From assembly GCF_914767665.1 (NCBI RefSeq), contig NC_059503.1, positions 50,460,852-50,524,851 of the forward strand: a DNA stretch of 64,000 nucleotides, read 5' to 3'. Below, one piece after another: positions 1 to 11,282 of the stretch. Within the stretch, counting starts at the first letter, position 1; every line of letters starts with the position of its first letter. The stretch is from Harmonia axyridis (lineage: Eukaryota; Arthropoda; Insecta; Coleoptera; Coccinellidae). The position numbers were made by a program, and so were the translations under genes. Under the pieces are notes generated by a model. The model saw only the letters and a program-made list of their open reading frames with translations. It ran no database searches and was not told where the DNA came from.

Positions 1-1244
1 GTACCGAACTACTGCTGCACATTACACAAATAAATTGTCTATTTCATAGTGATTTCAAAGAGGTATCACACAAGTCATTTGCTATTAAAAAAAAAAAGAT
101 ATGGCTGTTTTTATCCAAATGGGTACGTTTCTGACAAAATCAAGTTCGTCAATTCTGTTGAGAAATCTTCGATGTTGCATTACTTAGTGAACAGTGGCAA
201 TTGTTTACGTGCGAAAATATTACTCGCATAATTATTCACCTCAACGAAATTTAATTTTGCCGGCAAATTTTACGAAAACATCATGCAGATCCAGATTTTT
301 TTAATAAGATCATTTGGAGCGACGAGTCTTCCTGTACCAAGGATGGATACATGAAGACCTAAATCCTCTAGACTTTTAATATTGGGGCTGCCTAAAAGAC
401 AAAGTTTACGCAACACCCATACGTGATGATGCCGAATTGAGAGAACGCATCCGCAATTCGGCTTCATCACGTATGGGTGTTGCGTATACTTTGTCTTTTA
501 GGCAGCCCCAAAATTAAAAGTCTAGAGGATTCAGGTCTTCATGTACCCATCTTCGATACAGAAAGACTCATCGCTCCAAATGATCTTATTAAAAAAATCT
601 GGATCTACATGATGTTCTCCAAAATTTGCCGGCAAAATTGAATTTCGTTGAGGTGAATAATTATGCGAGTAATATTTTCGCACGTAAACAATTGCCACTG
701 TTCACTAAGTAATGCAACATCGAAGATTTCTTAACAGAATTGACGAACTTGATTTTGTCAGAAACGTACCCATTTGGATAAAAACAGCCATATCTTTTTT
801 TTTTTAATAACTAATGACTTGTGTGATACCTCTTTGAAATCACTATCAAATAGACAATTTATTGGTGTAATGTGCAGCAGTAGCTCGGTGCATTTTTGTT
901 TTCCACTACAATGGGCTAAACTTCATGAACAAAATAATCCACTACCAAAATTTCCAATAAAAATATTTCTCATAGCCCCCCTTTAAAATTTTCGGATGAT
1001 GTTTTTAATGTAAACGTTAAAATCATTCTTCACCAATATTTTACTGAAAAAATTAACCAGAAAGATGTAAAAATGTACCAACCGTAAGGGCAAAACTATT
1101 GAAAGGGGCGAAAATTCATTATTTTCAAAAAAAAAAAATATCTCGAAAACGGTAAGACTTTTATTATAGGAATTTTGTCATAGCAGGTGGGTTATCCTTT
1201 GATCTACATTCTCCCTCGGTTTGACGTGGTCTTTACGGGACACC

Positions 1245-1247
<3 letters not shown>
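1..1247. mobile_element. Foldback TA-target DNA transposon, left end outside window
   Basis: The sequence is one long palindrome centred near position 455. The left arm (1-455) reappears reversed in 456-1247. The right end is a TIR ending GGGACACCCTG at 1247 and followed by TA, the usual Tc1/mariner target. The arms match 13707-15632, a longer relative that keeps transposase codons. Near the centre both arms carry remnants of the transposase C-terminus (WGCLKDK in the relative), so the element looks like two internally deleted copies joined tail to tail. The window starts about 360 bases inside the left arm. No usable reading frame remains. Confidence 0.8.

Positions 1248-1281
<34 letters not shown>
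1248..1281. repeat. (TA)n microsatellite
   Basis: An uninterrupted TA run lies between the foldback transposon and the inverted PLE fragment. It probably grew from the TA target duplication. Confidence 0.9.
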
Positions 1282-1285
<4 letters not shown>

Positions 1286-2052
1286 AACTTTGTGTGTTCC
1301 GGATTGGACCGCGTCTAATATTTTGTCGTGTTCGACGTTTCGGCTCCGATTTTGGAGCCATTTTCAAGAACCGTTGACTTTACGCCGGGGTCTCAATCTG
1401 CCTACTCCCCAGGTATCATCAACAAGAGTATTCTCGTAGGTGTGGTTATCTTCCGTCCCTCGAGGCAACTGAACGTTAACCACGAGAGGTCCTGTATTCA
1501 TAGTAGAAGGAGGTGACCCACGTGATGGAGGTTGCGCAGTTGTTAGGCAGCCTCCAGTCATTGATCGAGCTGTCATCGATCGAGTTGTTATAGATCGAGT
1601 TGTTTTCGATCGGTTTGTTGTCGATCGAGTTGTTATCGATTGTGCAGGAACCGATGGTGATGTCACGTGACTTCGAGTCATCGATCGGGTTGTTATCGAA
1701 CGGGTGGCAACTGGGAGCCTGGTACGGGTGGTATGAAGCTGAACCGTCGATCGGGCTGTTGTCGGGGGCTGACTTATCGATCGATGTGTTGCCATGAGAC
1801 GGGAAATCAAAGGTTTCCAAGTGTTGGGTAATCTTTGACCGTCATCCCGTTTGTTGAGACAATTGGGTCGTTTTTCGATCTCGAGTGCTTCACAGATTAT
1901 CCTACATGTGAGGGTTCTCTCTGCAGAGATGGTCTTACATCCCTCAAAATCAACGTTATGTCCTGTTTCAGAGTAGTGTTTGAATAGGGCAGATGTTGGA
2001 TCTCCTTGGCGTATTGCAAGTGGGTGCTCATATACTCTGTTAGTTATACGTC
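1281..2052 (-). mobile_element. Inverted partial copy of the adjacent PLE 3' end
   Basis: Read on the minus strand this segment matches 3717-4458, the GIY-YIG end, low-complexity tail and 3' end of the PLE that follows. Its length is 772 bp against 742 bp because of extra GATCGA-rich repeats near 1590-1630. A truncated inverted copy placed 5' of a PLE is a known arrangement for Penelope-like elements. The antisense reading of this fragment supplies the first residues of the downstream frame, so it creates a false start there. ORFs seen here on the plus strand are shadows. Confidence 0.85.
1333..1368 (-). ncRNA. Hammerhead-like hairpin motif (inverted PLE copy)
   Basis: The reverse complement contains a GGCTCC/GGAGCC stem with an AAAATC loop followed by GAAACGTCG. 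It is the same motif as at 4368-4404. PLE pseudo-LTRs are known to carry hammerhead ribozymes, but the CUGANGA box here is degenerate. Confidence 0.35.
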
Positions 2053-4372
2053 CTACGTCCTACGTTTCCTTCTCCAGCACAAAATCCCACCTAAACAAAC
2101 ATCCAACCCCCCTGTCCTGATACACAATCTCTCCGACACCCCCATCGATCAAACCACTCGAGAGCTTCTATCTAAAGGATTCAATTATTGTATCACCCCA
2201 CACAAACTACCGACCGAAACTATCATTACTCAGGTAGAATCCGCCATATCGCACCTCCCCCCAACCGAAGCCGAGGAAACACGTCAGGACATTGCCAGGA
2301 GAGCCAAACTTCCTCCATCAAACATCTCACGTTCTGAAAGAATATGCCTCAGAAATCTCCATAATAATACCAATATCATTGTCCTTCCAGCCGACAAGGG
2401 TGACGCTACGGTTATTCTCAACACTTCTGACTACGTGGAGAAGATGTCATCCCTCCTGAAGTCTTCAGAATACAAAACCACCCCGCAAGACCCTACAACC
2501 TATCTAGAAAAGAAAACCAAAGCTCTCATCACTGCCTCGAAGCTTCCGATAGAAATCAGAAAATCTCTCATCCCAAGGGAAAAATCTTCTCGAATCTACG
2601 GATTGCCTAAAGTTCACAAACCGGACATCCCTCTTCGTCCAATCGTCAGTGCCTTTCGATCCCCAACTCATCATCTTGCTAAATACTTAGCTTCTACACT
2701 TCAACCACTAGCTGAAGAATCATCATCGCATGTAAAGAATTCTTTCCACTTCATCGAAACCTTAAGAACGTATCAAATCCATGAGTCAGACATTCTTGTC
2801 AGTTTTGACGTCGTATCTCTCTTCACCAATATTCCACTCAAAGAGTCCCTTGAAATACTGGAGACCAAACATCGCATACCCCAGGATACATTGACCCTTA
2901 TAAACCATTGCATGTCGAACACGTACTTCCTCTTTCAAGGTACATTTTACAAACAGGTGAGGGGTGCACCCATGGGATCTCCACTTTCTCCAGCCATCGC
3001 TGATACTTACATGGAAGATTTTGAAACCAACGCCATCGAATCGTTCCACCTAAAACCTACTTGCTGGCTTCGATATGTGGACGATGTCTTCGTCATATGG
3101 CCACATGGACCCGAAACTCTCCAAGACTTCTTTGATCATCTGAATAATATAAATATCCATATCAAATTCACTATGGAAGTTGAAACCAACAACTCACTCC
3201 CTTTTCTTGATGTCCTCGTAGCGAAATCCAACGATTCCTTCACACACACGATTTACAGAAAACCAACCCACACAAACCGCTACCTGAATGCAAATTCACA
3301 CCATCATCCGTCTCAAATCAACTCCGTATTGAACTCCTTAATCCATAGATCCATAAAACTGACAGATAGCCTACACATTCCAAAAGAAATCAACATCCTT
3401 CAAACCGCCCTACAACAGAATGGCTACAACAGTCAACAAGTTCAGAAAGCCATCAACCGACATCAGACCCATACACAACAACCCAAAAATCCTCCAGAAA
3501 ATTTCCCTCATAAAGCTTTTCTACCTTTTATCAAAGGTGTCACTGACAAAATCAGTCGCATACTACGAAAACAGGATATAAAAACAGTTTTCACAGCCGA
3601 TAACCAAATTTCCAAATTTCTTCGAACACCAAAGGATACGATCGATAACGAGTCTCAAGGAGTATACGAGATACCATGTTCCGCATGTCCTAGAACATAC
3701 ATAGGACAAACCAACAGACGTATAACTAACAGAGTATATGAGCACCAACTTGCAATACGCCAAGGAGATCCAACATCTGCCCTATTCAAACACTACTCTG
3801 AAACAGGACATAACGTTGATTTTGAGGGATGTAAGACCATCTCTGCAGAGAGAACCCTCACATGTAGGATAATCTGTGAAGCACTCGAGATCGAAAAACG
3901 ACCCAATTGTCTCAACAAACGGGATGACGGTCAAAGATTACCCAACACTTGGAAACCTTTGATTTCCCGTCTCATGGCAACACATCGATCGATAAGTCAG
4001 CCCCCGACAACAGCCCGATCGACGGTTCAGCTTCATACCACCCGTACCAGGCTCCCAGTTGCCACCCGTTCGATAACAACCCGATCGATGACTCGAAGTC
4101 ACGTGACATCACCATCGGTTCCTGCACAATCGATAACAACTCGATCGAAAACAACTCGATCGATGACAGCTCGATCAATGAGTGGAGGCTGCCTAACTGC
4201 GCAACCTCCATCACGTGGGTCACCTCCTTCTACTATGAATACAGGACCTCTCGTGGTTAACGTTCAGTTGCCTCGAGGGACGGAAGATAACCACGCCTAC
4301 GAGAATACTCTTGTTGATGATACCTGGGGAGTAGGCAGATTGAGACCCCGGCGTAAAGTCAACGGTTCTTGA
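2006..4372 (+). CDS. Penelope-like retroelement polyprotein: RT plus GIY-YIG endonuclease, 5' truncated
   Basis: A 788-codon open frame encodes a PLE reverse transcriptase and a C-terminal GIY-YIG endonuclease, which together copy RNA onto nicked chromosomal DNA. RT motifs in order are VLPADKGD, the fingers motif YGLPKVHKP, VSFDVVSLFTNIP, GAPMGSPLSP and the catalytic RYVDD near residue 357, then LPFLDV. The GIY-YIG domain starts near residue 551 (GVYEIPCSACPRTYIGQT). It is followed by a tail of TTRS repeats encoded by CGATCGATAACAAC-type DNA repeats. The first roughly 16 residues come from the inverted copy upstream (1281-2052), so the annotated ATG is an accident. The real N-terminus is missing and the body starts near 2053. 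The rest has no frameshift and all RT catalytic residues, so the copy is fairly young. Expression is unknown. Confidence 0.85.
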   Translation: MAYCKWVLIYSVSYTSYVLRFLLQHKIPPKQTSNPPVLIHNLSDTPIDQTTRELLSKGFNYCITPHKLPTETIITQVESAISHLPPTEAEETRQDIARRAKLPPSNISRSERICLRNLHNNTNIIVLPADKGDATVILNTSDYVEKMSSLLKSSEYKTTPQDPTTYLEKKTKALITASKLPIEIRKSLIPREKSSRIYGLPKVHKPDIPLRPIVSAFRSPTHHLAKYLASTLQPLAEESSSHVKNSFHFIETLRTYQIHESDILVSFDVVSLFTNIPLKESLEILETKHRIPQDTLTLINHCMSNTYFLFQGTFYKQVRGAPMGSPLSPAIADTYMEDFETNAIESFHLKPTCWLRYVDDVFVIWPHGPETLQDFFDHLNNINIHIKFTMEVETNNSLPFLDVLVAKSNDSFTHTIYRKPTHTNRYLNANSHHHPSQINSVLNSLIHRSIKLTDSLHIPKEINILQTALQQNGYNSQQVQKAINRHQTHTQQPKNPPENFPHKAFLPFIKGVTDKISRILRKQDIKTVFTADNQISKFLRTPKDTIDNESQGVYEIPCSACPRTYIGQTNRRITNRVYEHQLAIRQGDPTSALFKHYSETGHNVDFEGCKTISAERTLTCRIICEALEIEKRPNCLNKRDDGQRLPNTWKPLISRLMATHRSISQPPTTARSTVQLHTTRTRLPVATRSITTRSMTRSHVTSPSVPAQSITTRSKTTRSMTARSMSGGCLTAQPPSRGSPPSTMNTGPLVVNVQLPRGTEDNHAYENTLVDDTWGVGRLRPRRKVNGS

Positions 4373-4458
4373 AAATGGCTCCAAAATCGGAGCCGAAACG
4401 TCGAACACGACAAAATATTAGACGCGGTCCAATCCGGAACACACAAAGTTCAAATATT
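2053..4458 (+). mobile_element. Penelope-like element 1
   Basis: This span is the element body from the truncated 5' end to the end of homology with the inverted copy. The 3' end lies beside a TA-rich tract. With 1281-2052 it forms a head-to-head inverted pair. No second direct pseudo-LTR is visible, unlike the PLE at 30108-38486. Confidence 0.8.
4368..4404 (+). ncRNA. Hammerhead-like hairpin motif (PLE 1)
   Basis: The stem GGCTCC (4377-4382) pairs with GGAGCC (4389-4394) and is followed by GAAAC and GTC. The upstream TTGAAAA should read CUGANGA in a hammerhead core, so two positions differ and one base is extra before the stem. It overlaps the stop codon. I call it hammerhead-like because the layout matches the motifs at 30167-30199 and 38209-38241. 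Confidence 0.35.
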
Positions 4459-4678
4459 GCCTACCGCGGAAACCTATCCGAACATATATATTATATATAT
4501 ATATATATATATTCAATTCAATTCAATTCAATTCATTTATTTCCAAAGACAATTTTACAACTGTATAGGAATAGTCAAATCCAAACTTATATCATCAATA
4601 CTAAATTATACAAAAAAAATAAAAACAAGATAACATATCATATTAAAATTTTTAAATATTCGTCCACACGATAAAAAC

Positions 4679-4737
<59 letters not shown>
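4459..4737. repeat. TA-rich and (ATTCA)n low-complexity spacer
   Basis: This stretch contains TA repeats (about 4484-4511), an ATTCA pentamer run (4511-4535), about 145 bases of unrecognised AT-rich sequence, and a long (TA)n tract (4682-4737). The pentamer run next to ATTTATTTCC could be the 3' tail of a minus-strand LINE, but no coding part supports that. Confidence 0.6.
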
Positions 4738-4740
<3 letters not shown>

Positions 4741-6678
4741 GGTGAGTCTTTGACTTGTTCATATATTTTAACCCAAGATTCCTGAGGTCAAAAGAAACAC
4801 TTTTTTCCTTTACCATTTTTTCCGATTCGGCCCGGTTAAAAAGATACAGGCTGTTGAAAATCGTTAAAAAAATGTGATTTTCGGCTATATCTCGTAAATG
4901 GTTGTATCGAAGGAAATGATTTTTGAAATATAGCTTTTTTTTTTGATGTGATACATCTTCTCCGAACACCAGATTCCATACACATTCTTCTGTTTCTTTG
5001 TTATGAACATAACATACCATAAAAATACCAGAAATTCGAAGAAACCAACTCTTAATAGTAATTTGAACGTTCATTGAAGAATATTTGGCTAATTTGAAAA
5101 ATAAAAGTATTCTTCATATTTTCTCGTACAAAGCGCCGTTTTCGAATAACTTGATCTTAAAAAAAAAAAATTATCTGTGAAATTCAAAAAATTGGGTACT
5201 TTGGCTGAATGCAACTCTGTTCTATTGTGGAAAAAAAAACCACAGAAATGAATATTTACTATGAAGTCATGTCTCAGATTTAAGAATTGAAGTACTAGCC
5301 AACTTAGTTTGAAAATGAAGTTATTTGAATAAGCTCACCTCAACTCCTCGATTTGATTAAAAATCACTGAGCTTTGGCACAGCTCTGATAATAAGAAGAT
5401 ACTTCACTAAAATCAACATTCTTTTTGAAATGTCCAGATTATTCATAAAACCCATGTTTAAAAAAGTTTTCACAAAATAGTCCCATTATAATGACAACAA
5501 TCAATATCCCACTAAAGACTGCTGCTATCGAACAATACTGTACTCTTCTTCGGCTCATTCTAACTCACATCGAAACATACCACTAGGACTAGGTACATAC
5601 TAGACAAATTTTCATGTGATTGAGATTGAATACTTTTATTCTTTTGCTATTCCATAAATTCATCCTAAGAGCTTATGATTGACATACTTCCAAGAGGGCC
5701 AAAATTGTTTTAATGTGAAAACAAATTAGGTGAGTTGAAAGAAAACAAATATTCTATTGTGGATATTTACATTGAATACTTCTCATTTATTTTCAATGCC
5801 AAAATCAAGATGAATTAAGTAGTAAAGTTGGCTATAATGTAGGTACACATTAACAACAAATTTGATTACAAGTGGAGTCTAACATTTTCCATTGATTACA
5901 GAGCCAGAATATTTTACATATTTCCATATTTTCATACTGATGGTTTCAAAAATATTGATGCATTCCAATATTTTTATGAGATAGTTGGAACAAATCAAAT
6001 GCTTCATTTCATAACAAATATCTTATAACAATAACAGTGTAAACTGTAAATGAAAATTTTAGGTTAGAACATAGATTATTCGAACCGAACTGCTGTGTTT
6101 ATATTTGGCATCACTCGAAATTTGAAATTCAAACTTAAAACCACAGATTACTATAGTCTGTGTTAGATCTTTCATAGATGAATATTATTTATTTGAGATT
6201 TTAAGGTTAATTCTTGCACGAAAAATAAACAACGATATCATACAAATGAAATATAATGAATGAATGGATATGAGTATCAGAGCTAATATGGGTGGTAGCG
6301 AGCTCAATTCGTTATAATTATCGAAAATGAAATAGAAATCAAGAGAAGAATATTTAATCTTTAGCGTCAACGAAATTGGAATAACTCATTTATTTGATTA
6401 TAAACACTACTTTGTTCAACAAATGGAATGTTAAACGTGAGTTTATGATGGTTTTTCTAATTTAGTAGCTTATTTCCAAGGTTCAAGAGGTATATCTTAT
6501 GCTTGAGAAAACTTCAGTGTTCCGGTTTTCAGGGGTGAATTAGCTCATTTTGAAAATTTAAAATGGCTATATCTTTTTAACAGGGCCGAATCGGAAAAAA
6601 TGGTAAATGAAAAAAGTGTTTCTTTTGACCTCAAGAACCTTCGGTTAAAATATATGTACAAGTCAAAGACTCACCCTG
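4738..6678. mobile_element. Non-autonomous TIR element, 1.94 kb
   Basis: The left end CAGGGTGAGTCTTTGAC and the right end (reverse complement) match over about 130 bp with small differences, and TA flanks both sides. The interior (about 4880-6530) is AT-rich and I recognise no transposase or other protein in it. ORFs over 60 codons here sit in the TIRs or are chance. The termini belong to the CAGGGTG group shared by many elements in this window, so a DD41D transposase supplied in trans is the likely mobiliser. Confidence 0.75.
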
Positions 6679-7068
6679 TATATATAAAATAAATAAATAA
6701 ATTAAATATTTTAAGTAGTATATTTTGGTTGAAAAAAATGTTTTTATTTTGTTGACGTTTTAAATTGAAGAAAATTATTGTCGTTTTAATGTCCAAAGGA
6801 CCAATGTAAATTGAATCAAGACAAATGTTTTGTAGTTTTGCAAGTTTCCTAAACATAACCTCACATTCTGTAAGTGAATTATTAACTAAGTTTTTGTTAA
6901 ACTGAATATGTGAAGGATTTGTATTGTATTTCAGAAGCCCTGAAGAAGAATTAAATAAATTCGAAAGCTTGGCAAGGAATAAAGAGTTTTCTTTTATTCT
7001 CCAAAAAATCGAGTCGTTTGACCCTTATCAATAGTTCACAGTTATACACTAAAGACTCTTAAAAATAA
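6679..7068. other. Unassigned spacer with a hammerhead-like hairpin
   Basis: About 390 bases with no gene I can support. At 6940-6968 it contains CTGAAGA, one extra base, the stem GAATT/AATTC and GAAA, the same layout as the PLE motifs elsewhere. It may be an old PLE pseudo-LTR piece, but no PLE coding sequence is attached. Confidence 0.35.
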
Positions 7069-8317
7069 GTTTGAAGTTTCCTAAACATGCGGCAAAAATT
7101 CAGGGGGTTGTTCCTTGGACTATTTTAAGCATGTTTTGTCCTTGGATGATTTTTGAAAAACCTCTTTGTTTCGAAGATACAGGGCGAACAACATTTTTCA
7201 TATTTTTAAAATTAATAATAGTTTAAATAAAAATGCGTACCGCACTGTGTTTACTAAGTAGGTACAATTTATTTTTAAATTTCTTTAACAACATTCCAAT
7301 TACTAAAAACGGCCAGTTTTTTGACTAAAAATTGATAAGTGCAGATGGTAAAGGAATACAGATTAAACACGGTTTTCATTTGAATTCGTTTTGTGATGTA
7401 TTAGCAATTAACATTTTATCTTTGACTATTATGAATCGCTATACAAACACCGAGATGACTGACATGCATTTCATTTATGGACTTGCTGATGGAAATTCAT
7501 TAAAAGCTAGGAGGTTGTACATTGAACGATTTCCTGGGCGTAATATTCCTGACAGAAAATTGTTTCAAAATATTCATCAACGTCTGCATGAAACAGGCGC
7601 ATTGAAAAAAATGGGGGGACCAGGAAAACCAAACACAGTAAGAACGGTGGAACTGGAAGAGAATGTGCTGGACATGATCGAAGAAGACCCTAGTACTTCT
7701 ACTCGAAAAATTTCCAATACTTTGAATGTGCGTAATAAGACTGTTTGGAAAATTCTTAAAGACAATTTGTTATACCCATACCATATGCAACGCGTTCAGG
7801 CACTTATTCCTACTGATTTTCCCCCACGTATTGCATTTTGTCAATGGCTTTTAACCACATTAGTTCAAATTCCTCAATTACTGACGCTGATTCTTTTTAC
7901 AGATGAAGCGAATTTCTCAAGAAATGCAATAAGAAATTTTCATAACAACCATGTATGGGCCGACGAAAATCCACATGAGGTAATTGAAGATCGTTTTCAA
8001 CATCAGTTCTCATTGAATGTTTGGGTTGGTATTGTGGGTGACTGCCTAATAGGGCCGATATTTTTACCAGAAAGACTTACCGGGGACGTGTATCGCAACT
8101 TTTTAGAACAAACAGGTGGTCATTTTCAACAGTTTTTGTAGGTTGAGTTGAATTTTCATGTAATTTTTCATAATAAAATGTTATTATCTGAAATTTTGTT
8201 TCCCCTATATCTTCGAAACAAATAGGTTCTTCAAAAATCATCAAAGGACAAAATATTCTTAGAATAGTCCAAGGAACCACCCCCTGAATTTTTGCCGCAT
8301 GTTTAGGAAACACCCTG
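7069..8317 (+). mobile_element. DD41D-type TIR transposon, C-terminally truncated
   Basis: Inverted repeats of about 130 bp run from roughly 7069-7200 and 8190-8317. Their shared core reads GTTTCCTAAACATGCGGC on the left. The right end has the group terminus ACACCCTG followed by TA. The left terminus has decayed (TTTGAAGTTTCC in place of CAGGGTGTTTCC). The element carries the transposase fragment 7431-8141 and lacks the region for the last two catalytic residues. Confidence 0.75.
7431..8141 (+). pseudogene. Tc1/mariner-superfamily transposase, truncated
   Basis: The protein would cut and join transposon ends in the nucleus. Its N-terminus has the helix-turn-helix typical of the DUF4817 group (YTNTEMTDMHFIYGLADGN, then FPGRNIPDRKLF). 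A second HTH region follows (STSTRKISNTLNVRNKTVWK), then the first catalytic block (LFTDEANFSR) and VWVGIVGD. The frame stops after about 236 residues, before the expected QHDG and SPDLNPLD blocks, so D2 and D3 are missing and the product cannot be active. I start at the ATG of MNRYTN because the HTH begins there. The frame is open 99 bases further upstream, but those residues match nothing I know in the family. Confidence 0.75.
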
Positions 8318-8321
8318 TATA

Positions 8322-9839
8322 TCGGGTGTCCCAAACTCGATGGCCTATTAGACGTTTCTGGAAAACTAATCATAATTTTGAGCTGAAAATTTGCATATTG
8401 GGGTTTGAGACAATGATCTTTCTCCCTAAAATATTTTCAGATCTCTACAACTTCCGGTTATACCGGAAACAGACTACTATTTCCTTATTTCAAATAGCAC
8501 ACCCAGTATATTATTGCATCATTAGATAGCCTTTTTGATGGCAATTTCAGCAATATCCATACCTTGGGTAAAAATTTAACGGTTCATGAGTTATTGGGAT
8601 TCTTATGAAAAAAAAGGTGGCGATGAGGATTTACATTTTTTTGAATATTTCAGCAGAAACAGCTTTTTTCGACAATTTTTTTTTCTTTTTCGATTCCGCA
8701 AATACGTTGTATTATAAGACTGTTTTCGGCTTGGACCAAAAATGTACAGGGTGTTTATAAGAGGATCATGAACTTGGACAACTCAAATTCATCAAAACTC
8801 AAGATTTTCAAATTAGAACCTATATTTTTCATTATTTCAGTCGATTCTACGTACAAAAATAGTGGGGGTTACTTCAGCAAACCCTATACCTAAAATGAAT
8901 ACTTCAAGAGTTATCGGGGAAGAACTTCAAATGAGGGTAAACCGCTATTTATAACTGTGGGAATAACTGTCTGTTACTTCCGTAAAACACAGAAAGAAAA
9001 TAAAATTCGATGTTTGGATAACTAAATTTCACATTTCATGAATTTTAATTAATTTTTCGTTGGTATTGTTGAGAAATCCATAAACCAATACAATTTCCAA
9101 TTACGAATAATTCATTACAATTCTTGATATGTCCAATTTAGTTATGGAAACATCGAATTTTATTTTTTTTTGTGTTTTACGGAAGTCACAGACAGTTATT
9201 CCCACAGTTATAAATAGCGGTTTTTCCTCATTTGAAGTTCTTCCCCGATAACTCTTAAAGTATTCATTTTAGGTATAGGGTTTGCTGAAGTAACCTCCAC
9301 TATTTTTGTACGTAGAATCGACTGAAATAATAAAAAATATAGGTTCTAATTTGAAAATCTTGAGTTTTGATGAATTTGAGTTGTCCAAGTTCATGATCCT
9401 CTTATAAACACCCTGTACATTTTTGGTCCAAGCCGAAAACAGTAATATTATACTATGATTTGCGTAAACGAAACAGAACAAATTTTTTACGAAAAAGGCT
9501 TTTTCTGCTGAAATATTCAAAAAATGTGAGTCCTCATCGCCACCTCTTTTTTCATAAGAATCCCAATAACTCATGAACCGTTGAATTTTTACCCAAGGTA
9601 TGGCATATTGCCGAAATTGCCATCGAAAAAGCTATCTAATGATGCAATAATATACTGGGTGTGCCATTTGAAATAAGGAAGTAGTGGTCTGTTTCCGGTA
9701 TAACCGGAAGTTGTAGAGATCTGAAAATATTTTAGGGAGAAAGATCATTGTCTCAAACTCCAATATGCAAATTTTTAGCTCAAAATCATGATTAGTTTTC
9801 CAGAAACGTCTAATAGGCCATCGAGTTTGGGACACCCGA
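8322..9839. mobile_element. Composite palindromic (foldback) element, TCGGGTGTCCC ends
   Basis: Both ends read TCGGGTGTCCCAAACTCGAT outward-in and are flanked by TA. The arms are near-perfect inverted copies over about 690 bases each. A second set of ends (CAGGGTGTTTATAAGAGG) lies inside at 8747 and 9415. The only unpaired part is a loop at about 9010-9160. No transposase is encoded. ORFs in the arms are mirrored pairs and do not look coding. Confidence 0.8.
8747..9415. mobile_element. Inner inverted-repeat element, CAGGGTGTTTATAAG ends
   Basis: The inner pair of ends is flanked by TA. Outside it the outer arms are also mirror images (GGACCAAAAATG then CATTTTTGGTCC). So either this element inserted exactly at the centre of the outer palindrome, or the whole structure was mirrored in one event. 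Confidence 0.65.
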
Positions 9840-9853
9840 TATATATATATATA

Positions 9854-11242
9854 TATCGGGTGTCCCAAGGTGAGTGGCCTATTAGATTATTATGGGAACT
9901 ATTGATGGTAGAGATTTCAAATTTTGTAGATAGATATTTGACCATGTAAGGTACATTTTTAAAATAATTTCACATTTCCAGTGTTGCCGGATGTACGACA
10001 ATTTGGCAACAACTTTGTTATTTTGAATGGGACATCAGGTATTTCTATTTTTTTTATGATACTCCATAAAATATTAAATCTATTCATTCTTACTTTTCCA
10101 TCCCTATCTTTAACGGTTTTTGAGTTATTAATTATTTTTCGAAATTTTAGATCAAATTGGCGTATTACAAAAATGACTCTAGTTCGCTCAATATTCGAGA
10201 TTTAAGTCAGAAATTTTGCAAGTCGCTAGATATTGATCTGATCTGTGTCACTGCTTTTGAATTATGGTTGTCAATAATACAGGATGGACCAAAAAAAATC
10301 ATCATTTGCCAAGTTACAAAATTGTAAAAAAGTCTATTTTTTCAAATTAGACACCTAGTATATTTTTCAATTTTTAGAATCAGTACAACACACTTTACAA
10401 TTTTTCTTTTCACGTCCCTATACCTATCTCAACTGGATTCCGAGTTATATGCGTTTATTAGATTTCACATTGATTCAATAAGCGTTAATTTCTTTTGTAT
10501 TGTTATTTTCTTTGTGTCGTTCATAGATGGATATATCAATGAATCAGTTCAATCCATAAGTGTCAAAATAAACAATTATTGCCTAACAGGTGTTTTGTTC
10601 CGAGGTTTTTCTATAAATAATGGCTCAAGAAAGATATACACATATAACGCATATAACTCGGACTCCAGTTGAGATAGGTATAGGGACGTGAATAGAAAAA
10701 TTGTAGAGTGTGTTGTATTGATTCCAAAAATTGAAAAATATACTAGGTGTCTAATTTGAAAAAATAGACTTTTTTACAATTTTGTAACTTGGCAAATGAT
10801 GATTTTTTTTGGTCCGTCCTGTATTATTGACAACCATAATTCAAAAGCAGTGACACAGATCAGATCAATATCTAGCGACTTGCAAAATTTCTGACTTAAA
10901 TCTCAAATATTGAGCGAACTAGAGTCATTTTTGTAATACGCCAATTTGATCTAAAATTTCGAAAAATAATTAATAACTCAAAAACCGTTAAAGATAGGGA
11001 TGGAAAAGTGAGAGTGAATAGATTTAATATTTTATGGAGTATCATAAAAAAAATAGAAATACCTGATGTCCCATTCAAAATAACAAAGTTGTTGCCAGAT
11101 TGTCGTACATCCGGCAACACTGGAAATGTGAAATTATTTTAAAAATGTACCTTCCATGGCCAAATATCTATCCACAAAATTTGAAATCTTTACCATCAAT
11201 AGTTTCCATAATAATCTAATAGGCCACTCACCTTGGGACACC

Positions 11243-11245
<3 letters not shown>
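9854..11245. mobile_element. Composite palindromic element, TCGGGTGTCCCAAGGTGAG ends (copy 1)
   Basis: A 1392-bp palindrome with ends TCGGGTGTCCCAAGGTGAG flanked by TA. It is nearly identical in layout to 18041-19429, so it is a multicopy family. An inner pair of ends (CAGGATGGACC / GGTCCGTCCTG) lies at 10280 and 10821, again between TA dinucleotides and mirrored flanks. The first 11 bases match those of the neighbour at 8322-9839, but the arms differ after that. No protein is recognisable. Confidence 0.8.
10280..10821. mobile_element. Inner inverted-repeat element (copy 1)
   Basis: Inverted ends CAGGAYGGACC with about 230-bp arms surround a short centre. The bases outside are GTCAATAA-TA-TTATTGAC, a perfect mirror around TA. 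The same arrangement occurs at 18475-19006. Confidence 0.65.

Positions 11246-11280
<35 letters not shown>
11246..11280. repeat. (TA)n microsatellite
   Basis: A TA run separates two TA-target elements. Confidence 0.85.

Positions 11281-11281
<1 letters not shown>

Positions 11282-11282
<1 letters not shown>

Noticed and set aside
1364..1820. Overlapping Ser/Thr- and Asn-rich frames on both strands
   Set aside because: They are readings of the inverted PLE tail (GATCGA-type repeats). The same frames recur mirrored at 3949-4260.
4652..5074. 140-codon minus-strand frame with a poly-Tyr/Ile stretch
   Set aside because: It reads through the TIR of a non-autonomous element and a (TA)n tract.
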